64,000 nucleotides of DNA from Narthecium ossifragum. Its lineage: Eukaryota; Streptophyta; Magnoliopsida; Dioscoreales; Nartheciaceae. Both the position numbers and the translations under genes were made by a program. Under the pieces are notes generated by a model. It was not told the origin of the DNA and did no database searches. It was given only the letters and a program-made list of their open reading frames with translations. The stretch is taken from positions 8,387,134 through 8,451,133 of the forward strand of contig OY986965.1 in NCBI GenBank assembly GCA_963920575.1, in the 5' to 3' direction. This document shows, in pieces, positions 1 to 8,779 of the stretch. Each line of letters begins with the position of its first letter. The first letter of the stretch is position 1.

Positions 1-2245
1 TACATTGTTTTGACATATGTTGCATGTTTATAATTCTATTTATGCTCGTGATCATTCATGCATCTGTTTGCATTAGAAGCATTAAGACTAGGTCATGGGC
101 GAATGGGTGTTTCGCTGGTCCGTGGGACTCGGGTACGCGGGATCTAGCCCTAGGACCGGGCTTCGGTAGAATACGGTTAAGGACGTGATTGTTGTATTTT
201 AATCAATCTTATTGTTTCAGGGATTATTTATATAGTTGGTCGTGAATACTATTTTCTTGGAGGTGTAAAGGTTGTGTCGTGGGTGTCCCGGACTCGACGC
301 CTGTGGCGTGGAAGTTACGCTACATCCTGGGTCCTACCCCCTGCTTCTATGTCCCTCGTACATTGTGGTTTGAGGGTGATGCCGGCGGCGGTGCAGCGGC
401 GTTGTACTTGCTTTGGGTCCGTACTCATCAGGTTCGCCACCTTATTTCGTCCATAGGGTTGGTCCCCTAGGGAGGAGGAGCGTCCGTTGGTGAAGTGAGA
501 TACTAACCTTAGGTCCATGTCCTGGAGTAGACGGTGAGTGTAGAGAGACTCCCTAGGACCGTGACGGGCCCCCAATACCTTGTTGTTGACTTCCCTTAAG
601 AGTGTCGTATAGTAGATCCCTACTGAGCTTTATTGCTTACCCTACCGGGGTTGCTTTTGCATGTACAGGCGCAGACCCTTCTTCCTCTTCCGATGGTTGC
701 GGTTTCAGTGGAGTTCCCTAGCCTGGTGGTGCATGGCGTTTGAGAAGTCGGCATGTATCTGCCTTTATTGCTTTATTTATAGTTTTATGACTTGAGGACT
801 TATATGATATTTCGATGATTTTATTGTATAACTTTTATTCAATGATTATGAGAAATAGGGATGGCAATGGGTCGGGTTTCCCCAGTAACCCGCTTGACCC
901 GCCCCGCTTGGGGCGGGGAAATGGGGTAATTACCGGGTTGGCGGGGCGGGCCAGAATAAATGGGGCAGGTTAATCATTGGGGCGGGGCGAGGATGGGTTT
1001 TGGTCAACCCGGTCCGCTTTCGACCCGGCCCGGATATGATTCTTAGTAATTTTAAACAAGTTTTTTTATAGTTTTATTCCAACTCTTGGATCTAGATCTA
1101 ATGGTTAAAACTAAAAGATATTAATATCATAATATGTTAGCTTATTAGGTACCGGCTACTTATTCGATTATCCCACCTCACTCACAGTTCCTATATTATC
1201 TCTATATTTTGTGTTTAAGATTGAATCTTGAGATTTCTTTGCAATTCGTATATGGTCTTTTGCCACATGCAGGTAGTGTTTGTGTGTTTGGCTTTTGTTT
1301 TTTTTTATTATTAATTTTTCATCCATTGCAGCAAGCATGATGTGGTTTAGCATTTGGTTAGTGCTGCTTCATCCATTGCAGCAAGCATATTTTAGGTTTT
1401 GCAATAAAAATATGATGTAAATTTCGTACATAAGATACTTGCAAAGTGTTTCATGGATGTCCACCTTTAGGTGTTGAGCATTCGATACTGTTTCCAGGAT
1501 CTTAAAACTGTCAATATGATGTTCCAGTTGATGTTTTAATTCTTTGATTGTTAAATTAGCAAATATTCTTCATGAACTTATATTTGTTTTTTTTTGTTTC
1601 GCATGATGCATTTATGGACATTGGAAGTGATCGATTTTAATTTTGAGTAGATCTAAAGTTTTTTTTTTAATTTGGGGTTCACTTTGACATTTTGTAATTG
1701 ATATGATTTTATTTAGTGGGAACACTTGGAAGTTGGAAAATTGTTCTTTTTTCTTCTTTTTTTGAAGCTATGTGGTGCTTGAAAGTTCACAATATTATAT
1801 TAGTCTATATGATACTTGTGCTTAAAATTATTGACGTTATTAATTTTTTTGAAAGAAAATGAGAGAATCCTAAACGGGGCGGGGCAGAAGCGGGGCGGGG
1901 CAGGGACGAGGAAAATGTAGATGGGGCAAGGATGGGACGAACTTCTTGCCCCGCAGTGGGGCATGGGGCGGGGATGGAGTGGGAAAAAAATTTTTGGGGT
2001 GGGGACGGGGAGGGTGAAATCCACCCCAACCCGCCCCATTGCCATTCCTAATGAGAAAGGATGTTTTCTCTAAATTTTTATAATTGGAAAATTGTAATAG
2101 TTAAGTAATCAGTTTGCATCTATCTTTAAATTGTTTAAATTTATTGTGGATCTTGGTTATGTATAATTGTGCACCACATTTTGGATTGTGTAGTTAGGTT
2201 AGCTCATGCCTCTCGGATGGATTTTCTGGGTCGGGGTGTAAGATA
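1..2245 (+). mobile_element. LTR fragment, large-LTR family related to the LTR at 39,251-41,863
   Basis: The stretch parallels the 3' half of the LTR at 39,251-41,863 block by block. It has the same run 'catgcat..gcattagaggcatt', then 'tctagccctaggaccg', then the 'ccctactg(a/g)gcttt' block followed by 'ttgcatgtacaggcgcag'. It closes with 'ttttctgggtcggggtgt' near 2,240, the conserved LTR 3' end of this family. The 5' part lies outside the window. A 1,195-bp hAT-type element (856-2,050) interrupts it. No coding sequence of the retrotransposon is visible. Short ORFs here are not conserved and I do not annotate them. Confidence 0.7.
856..2050. mobile_element. Non-autonomous hAT-type element with perfect 8-bp target duplication
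   Basis: The termini are TAGGGATGGCAATGGG on the left and the near-inverse CCCCATTGCCATTCCTA on the right. It is flanked by the perfect direct repeat ATGAGAAA (848-855 and 2,051-2,058), the 8-bp duplication typical of hAT transposition. Both ends are followed by GC-rich runs of 'gggcgggg'/'acccgcc'. The interior is AT-rich and has no transposase. Two relatives with TAGGGGTGGCAAT ends lie at 13,122-13,737 and 26,340-28,087. Confidence 0.88.
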
Positions 2246-2630
2246 CTTTAGTATATGGGTTGTCAGTACCTAATGAAGAAAGATTTGGAGATGGGTTCTC
2301 TAAATCTGGGTAGGATTATGGCAAGGACACCATTTTTGGTCCTTGGATCACTTGTATCCTTCTATCTTCTTCTCCCCCATGTTTTTTTTTTTGGCCTTCT
2401 TTTGGTAAAACTCCGAAGTCAAGTTGGCTGATCAAAAATTAAGATCCCCAAAAAGATTCAAACTTTTATACACAGATAATGCACATTGTAATCCTATAGG
2501 AGTAGAAAACATCCCAGCTCTGATGTGGGCTGGAGTACCAGACATCATCCCACCAAAAAAAGCACCAGCCATGAATTTAGGTGCGTTCCTTAGCTTTGGC
2601 CTCCCCCCATAATCGTTTCCTCATGATTGA
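2246..2630. other. Intergenic, no feature seen
   Basis: T-rich sequence downstream of the UBC37-like 3' exon. It probably includes that gene's 3' untranslated region. No conserved coding or repeat signature was seen. Confidence 0.4.
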
Positions 2631-3374
2631 TCATTTTGATCTTGAAAACTGAGCAGCAGCATCATCGCTTTCTTCACTGTCAAAAAATATGTTTGTGCCC
2701 ATGATAGTCATTTGATCTCCCTCGGCTTGCTTGGGTCTGCAATCTGGAGTTTTCTTATCGCTTTCATGTAGAGATTTTTGTCCAGTATTAGTCATAGAGT
2801 GTTGCAACATTGCAGAACTTGCTAATACAGCTTGCAAGTTTTGAGAACAAGATAGTGATAACCTTCTCCTACGTGCCACATTCTCCTTGTCACTGTCATG
2901 GTCCCTCCTCGCAAGTGTCGCAGGCTTCAGGGAGAGCTTTTCAGATGTGCAGAGCTTCTTCCAACTACCTTCATTCTCGCAGTCTGCAATCCCCTCAAGC
3001 TCCACCTGTGGCTGCAAAGGCAACAGTAAGCATTAAAGGAAGGTCACTTCAGCAAGAATAGAGACTAAAGACATACTATACCAGTAAGCCAGGACATTTA
3101 CCAGATTTTCAGTTCCCAAAGCAGCGCTTTGAGTGTTGCCACTAGCTCCAGCATGAGCAAATTTTTCTGTCCAAGAATGGGCCGTTTGCTCGAAAACTTG
3201 TTTGTTGTACTCGTACTCCCTGCTCTATCCTTTTTGAGACCCATTGCAGTAGGTTTCATACGAAATTATACTTACAGCCTCAGCCATTAGGCCATCATAA
3301 GGATTGGGCTCGCTCAATAACAAACCAATACTTGTTAGAACGGTAGAGATGTTCAGGGATGGTTGCCATGCACC
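2631..3374 (-). pseudogene. UBC37-like ubiquitin-conjugating enzyme, 3' exons only
   Basis: Three in-phase exons read on the minus strand: 3,374-3,276 (33 codons), 3,224-3,102 (41 codons) and 3,011-2,631 (126 codons plus stop). The donors are GTAAGT and GTAAAT and the acceptors end in AG. The first exon encodes [15 protein letters not shown] followed by LLLSEPNP and DGLMAEA, the C-terminal half of an E2 (UBC) fold. The second starts SREYEYNKQVF. Both match plant UBC37-type enzymes, which in the family continue into a long, poorly conserved tail as here (ending QFSRSK). The N-terminal part of the UBC domain, including the catalytic-cysteine block (normally xICLDIL just before the PPKGAWQ junction), should lie at 3,375-4,500 but no exon for it can be found. 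The MULE inserted at 4,512 sits just upstream. I read it as a 5'-truncated copy. A distant first half beyond the MULE is possible but less likely. Confidence 0.72.
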
Positions 3375-4502
3375 CTATGATGATACCAAGATTCAAGCTA
3401 AGTGTCACTACAGTTCCACTAGCTTTGTCCTCTTCGTAACAATGATAGACAACAGCATCACTTTTCACCATGCTTAATCATCATCCATATTACTATCTTT
3501 CAAACAAATGGTCCAATTGGCAAATGTGTTTGCATTATGTGGATGCTCCGTTAAGGCGATGAGACAGGGCAAGAATGAATCACCCAATACAGCTTTCTAA
3601 TAGCAACAAAATAGGAGATAACACTGCAACCTCAGTGCAGGCAGCCAAATGCCACCTAAATGGACCGAAGCACTTTGAATCAAAGTATCACTCAAGGGGA
3701 AAAACTAGTTGTCACACACTCATATACTCATACTATCAGATTTCCATGCATTTTAGATGGCTTATAAAAAAACAAGGCATTTCTACAGAATTTCAAACCA
3801 TCATTAACGAAGACCCACTCACTCTACAGGCGTACACATAAATAAAATCTAGGATTTGCATGGCAAGAGATGGCACAACCACTAATCAATCACAGCAATA
3901 TCAAAAACCTCATGCAAAGGAAACCTACGCCAATCTAGACTTTGAGTTCAGCCAATAGACATAAACCGATTATGCTATCACATCAGACACATGCTTTTTC
4001 TTTTCTTGTTTTCGCCAATGTGTAGCCAAACTCAAACCATTCACAGTCCTCGGAAGCTGATACTGATTTACACCAAAGAACTATGCATCGCAGGAGAACA
4101 GAAACATGATCTATCTCGTAAATTATTTATTCAATCAAGAGACGAAGAAGCATCTGATAGAAACAACATAGGCATTGAGACAGCCTCAGTAGAAATCTCT
4201 ATCGAACAAATGATGCGCATTAACGTGATCATAGATATCTAATCCCCATACACAAACAACAAATTGGGTTTCAAGATAGCAATATCACCACCATCAACAA
4301 AGAACATCTGTCACAAATCTTCACATAAAAATGACATATTTCCAATCCGGTAAGATCGAAATCAACTAAACTTATCATGAAATCCAACCTATAAGGAGTA
4401 ATCCAGCCACAGGAAACGAATAAGAATAAAAAGTTCACGAATACTAACTAGCCTTACCTCGAAACATCTCCTCTATCTAGGATTCTAGGGTTGCATATGA
4501 GA
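3375..4502. other. Upstream of the UBC37-like fragment, no E2 exons found
   Basis: AT-rich non-coding sequence. I looked on the minus strand for the missing E2 catalytic block and found none. There are short open stretches but no family match. It may be intron or promoter of the truncated gene. Confidence 0.4.
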
Positions 4503-4511
4503 TTTTAAAAT
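4503..4511. repeat. 9-bp target site duplication, left
   Basis: TTTTAAAAT here is repeated exactly at 12,032-12,040. A 9-bp duplication is the hallmark of Mutator superfamily insertion. Confidence 0.9.
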
Positions 4512-4554
4512 GGGTGCGTCTATCTACACCGACGAAATCACTAAGGACACCGCC
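4512..4554 (+). repeat. MULE terminal inverted repeat, left
   Basis: Begins GGGTGCGTCTATCTACACCG and ends ACTAAGGACACCGCC. It pairs with 11,989-12,031 read in reverse complement with five mismatches in 43. The word ACACCG recurs within the repeat and further inside the right end. Confidence 0.9.
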
Positions 4555-5037
4555 CAAAAATCTTTTCTGATAATGCCAAAAATACCCTTCATACCAATGT
4601 CTTAAATACCCCTCTTTAATATCCAAATGTCTTTCTTCATCCTTTTTCTTCAGGCTTTTGCTAAGGACACCCCAGCCATGGATATCATCTCCTACATCCA
4701 TCATCTCCTTATAACTCTCCATCATCTGCTTCCCTCTAAGCCCTAACGATCAATATTTTCATCGCCTCCATCACCACCTCCATTACCCTACATTGTCCTC
4801 CTCCCCATCCTCCCACTATCCATCTACTGGCTGCGAAGGCGAAGCTCTGAGAAGACCTACTCTGAGAAGACCTACGGGAGAAGGTGCTCGAACTAGAGAA
4901 GATGCTATGGGACGCGGTAGTCGGAGAGAACGCCTCTGGAGAAGAAGCATCTGCAGAAGACGCCTCTGGAGAAGACGCCTCTGGAGAAGACGCCGATTGG
5001 ACAGCTCTCGTACTCGTTTTTCTTTTCCATCGGCATA

Positions 5038-5330
5038 GTCCGGTTTTTAAAAACCGAATTACGGTTTTTGTTTCGATTTTAATATATCGAACCTGTACGG
5101 TTTTTAAAAATCGAACTTGTGATCTATTCAAAGCAGTATTCGATTGTATGTCTGGTTTTTAAAAATCGAACTTATAAAAGTATGTTCGCTTTTTAAAAGT
5201 CGATTTATATTCGGGTTTAAAAACCCAAACCTATGCCTAATGTTCGGTTTTTAAAAACGGAACCTGTGCCTAATGTTCGGTTTTAAAAAACCGAATCTGT
5301 GCTTAATGTTCGGTTTTAAAAAATCGATAA
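5038..5330. repeat. Palindrome cluster 1 (TTCGG-T/A-CCGAA), upstream of transposase
   Basis: About eight copies of a roughly 20-bp imperfect palindrome, consensus TTCGGTTTTTAAAAACCGAA. They start near 5,038, 5,097, 5,151, 5,185, 5,209, 5,243, 5,275 and 5,308. The last copies are embedded in a repeat of about 33 bp with the spacer 'cctgtgcctaatg'. They lie in the non-coding region upstream of the first recognisable transposase exon. The same palindrome recurs in three other clusters of this element and in the small element at 51,099-51,339. Confidence 0.85.
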
Positions 5331-5363
5331 TTGTCAATTCACTAACATTCTTTGTTAATTCAG

Positions 5364-8121
5364 ATATATGCTTCTACCGCCGATAGCAATGTTGGAACTG
5401 CTATAATACGAGATTTTACTGAGGCTTTCACGACTCCTATGGTATATTTGCTAACTTAAAATCATCATGTTATCTATGCAAGTACCCTGATTATTATGCT
5501 TTCTTGCTGCCTACCAGATCTTTAGCTCCCGGTCAACGCTTATCCAGTGGGCCCAAGAAGTCGGAAGGCAGAATGGGCTTGTAATTGTGATCAAACACTC
5601 CCAGACGGGTGGAAATAAAAAGCCAAGGCTCATCTTGGCATGTGAGCGTAGTGGCGAATACAGAAACACATCAAAGTACGGAGTGAATAAGCATGGGATA
5701 GATATTAAGGGCTAAAAAATTAAGAAGAGAGATACCAGCACAAAGAAATGTGGATGCCCATTCAGACTTCAGGGAGTGAAGCTCTCTACTGCCGACGAAT
5801 GGATGTTGAGAGTGACATGTGGGGTGCACAATCATCCAAGTGCACGTAATTTGGAGGGGCATTCGTATGCTGGTAGGTTATCCTCCGAAGAGGAAATTAT
5901 GACGATTGATTTGTCAGGAAGTTTAGTGAAGCCAAAAGAGATATTGAATACTATAAAGTGGAGAAATCCGCATAATGTCTCTACGATGAAGCACATATAC
6001 AATGCACGGCAAAAACATAGAGTTGTTGAGAAAGCGGAGAGATCCGAGATGCAGTTTCTCTTGGCCCATCTGAATGATAGTGGGTACGTGGAGTGGCATA
6101 CAAGCGATGATTCTTCCTTTTGCGTCCAGAGCATATTCTGGGCACACCCTTCATCTGTGGAGTTGTTGCGTGCCTTTCCGGAGGTCCTCATCATGGATTG
6201 CACGTACAAAACAAACAAGTATCGACTCCCGCTTCTAGAGATAGTTGGAACTACATCAACGGGTCTGACATTTGCATCGGCCTTTGCATATCTTCATTCT
6301 GAGTCGAAGTCTACCTTTGTTTGGGCACTAGATAAGCTGAAGAGCCTGATGGATGGGTGTATGCAGCATCGTGTCATTGTGACAGATAGAGACTTGGCAT
6401 TGGTTGATGCTATGCACCATGTCTTCCCGACTGCTAAACACATGCTATGCAGATGGCACATCAGCAATAACATCATGGTCAATTGCCGTAAGATGTTCGA
6501 AACATTGGATAAGTGGAATTCATTCATGTCTTGCTGGCAGCTGGTAGTAGAGTCCCCTACCGTGGAGAAATATATCGAGAATGTGCAGTTTATGGAGCGC
6601 ACTTTCCTCGCATATCCAAATGCCATTGCATATCTCAAGAATTCATGGCTGAATGGGTACAACGAGTCATTCGTTGGTGCGTGGGTAGACAGCTACATGC
6701 ATTTTGGGAACACAACTACAAACAAGGTTAAGAGTGCACATGCGAAGCTGAAAAAGCATCTTGGAGCATCTAATTGCAGCTTTGACACATCATGGGCAAC
6801 GATACATGCGTTGCTTGAGCTCCAACGCACAAGCATCTTGGCTTCTTTTGAGAAAAGCAATCATATGGTGCAGCACAAACTCAAGCCGATGGTATTTAGA
6901 GAACTGTGGGGCTTCATGTCACATTATGCACTCGAAATGGTTCACACCGCGGCGATAAATGCAGAATCTGTAGGTCCGGACGAGGCCGCTTGTGGCTGCC
7001 AATTGCGGCGTACCCATGGATTGCCATGCGCCCATGAAATTGCTGGATATAAACTAGAAGGCCGTGCTATTCCTCTAGAGTGCATACATCCCCATTGGCG
7101 GAAGCTTGACATGACGTGCACTCCCGTTAAGGTTGATCAAAAGCTCAAGCTCACAAGTGAGTATGATACTATCTTCCGCAAGTTCGATACCATTGATAAC
7201 CTTGGTAAGTTGCACATAATGAGAAAGCTCAAGGAGTTGGGTGCGCCGGAGTCTACCTATATCCTTGAGCCGGAAGTGAAAGTGAGCACACGTGGTCGTC
7301 CAAGTGCTAAACAAAAGAAGGTTGAAGCCTCCACAAAGCGTGATCCATCCGCATTCGAGTACGTCTCATCACAAACTAAAAATGAAATTCAGATAGATGC
7401 TACTTCCGTACCTACATCAAAGGGCAAAGTAAAGAAAGAGAAGAAGGCTAAACAAAGAGTGGTGCGGTCTCAAACACAAAAGGCTCCAAATGCAGTCTAC
7501 GGATTGTATATACGACATTTCCCGGCTGAGTTGGGTCCTTACATTGAGCATATCATTGATGTGAAGGCGGATGGGAATTGTGGCTTTAGAGCAATTGCCG
7601 GTCTCATGAACCTAGGGGAGGATAATTGGGCCCAAGTGCGAAGGGACCTGCTTGGTGAGCTGCTAGCTCACTCCGAGTCCTATGTTGGCATGTATGCGGA
7701 GAGGGAAGGAAGTGTTACCGAACTCAAAGCGAGACTGGCTTATTATTTGGACTACCCTCCGGAAGAACATTGGATGACTATGCCCGACATGGGTCCTCTC
7801 ATTGCCTCACGATACTCTGTAGTGCTTATTCACATCTCCATGCGCCAGTGCCTGACATTTTTGCCGCTCCGCAGTCCGCAGCTTCCAAAGCCCATGCGGA
7901 CAGTCATTGCACTTGGTTACATGCCGGGCCACTTTGTCATGTTGCGTCTACGCCATGGATGTCCTATGCCACCTGTAGCCCGTACCTGGATTAGAGCTCA
8001 TTCAGGACTTGCTGAGGGTTGGAGCGATTATCAGACCGAGATTGACCATTTCCTTCATATCGTGCCGTCAACAGTTGCCACAAGGGAGACGATTGATATC
8101 GGTAGTGACTCGGACATTTGA
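5364..8121 (+). CDS. MULE transposase fused to an OTU cysteine protease domain, one in-frame stop
   Basis: Exon 5,364-5,441 (donor GTATAT) joins in phase to 5,518-8,121. The second exon begins IFSSRSTLIQWAQEVG and carries a WRKY/GCM1-type zinc finger (CERSG, then CGCPF near 5,750, then HNHP near 5,830). The DDE transposase core follows, with IMDCTYK (Asp at 6,196) and VTDRDLAL (Asp at 6,385) and a CRWH motif. A SWIM finger CxCx9CxH is at 6,991-7,035. After a basic linker comes an OTU domain with DGNCGFR (Asp 7,570, Cys 7,579) and GHFVML (His 7,930), the expected catalytic triad pattern. The C-terminus is at 8,121. A TAA at 5,713-5,715 lies in frame inside the zinc finger; 802 codons after it are uninterrupted. 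An acidic repeat region near 4,902-5,034 may be an earlier exon, which is uncertain. The transposase would cut and join the element ends in the nucleus. The OTU target is unknown, ubiquitin or SUMO-like conjugates being plausible. Confidence 0.92.
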
Positions 8122-8779
8122 GACACATGCATAGGTAAGACTTGTTTATAAGTACTCATTATTTCTAAATTATTTATGATCTAATTAAAAGTGACTAAGT
8201 TACTTTGTCTCAACTGCATGTTTTATGATGTATGGCCACGACGGTTTACTTGGCATCTTCACTTTGGTCATGTATTGATGATGTATGGCCACGACGGCTT
8301 TGGTGGCGTAGTGTATTACACTTATGTATTTCAATTTCGATCTCGCAATGTTTATTCCAATTTCGATCTCGTAATAACAAACTTGTAATGTTATTCAATC
8401 AGGATCTTGTATTATTATAAAATCAGGATATTGTAAGTTCGGGTTTTAAAATCCAGGATCATGGGTTAATTTCGGCTTTAAAAAACCGAATCTGTGCCAA
8501 AATTTCGGTGTTTTAAAGCTAGATACCTGGGCATATTTCGATCTTAAAAAACCGAACTTATCTGTTACAGGTCAGTGAACTTCAAAGTGCTGACGAGCAA
8601 AACCTGTACAACACATCTTACATCAACTAAAAAACATTCCACATTATACACATCCTACATGTTAACATTAGTGATGAAACATAGGAGAAAAACATCTTAC
8701 ATCAACTATAAGTCAAAATATCAACTACAAGTCTCAAAACATCCCACATAGAAGTCTCAACACAACATATATTTTTCTG
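8122..8779. other. Intergenic block between the two MULE genes
   Basis: Contains the transposase 3' end. There is a short direct repeat (a 'tgatgtatggccacgacgg' unit at about 8,226 and 8,281; a 'caatttcgatctcg' unit at about 8,331 and 8,358) and palindrome cluster 2 at 8,430-8,560. No coding sequence. Confidence 0.7.
8430..8560. repeat. Palindrome cluster 2 between the MULE genes
   Basis: Four degenerate copies of the TTCGG/CCGAA palindrome with TTTTAAAA cores (for example TTCGGCTTTAAAAAACCGAA near 8,471). They sit between the convergent 3' ends of the transposase and PMD genes. Confidence 0.78.

Noticed and set aside
4736..5162. Overlapping frames on both strands at the MULE left end as full genes
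   Set aside because: Short 'gcctctggagaagac' repeats and the palindrome cluster keep several frames open. At most a small first exon of the transposase could lie at about 4,902-5,034.
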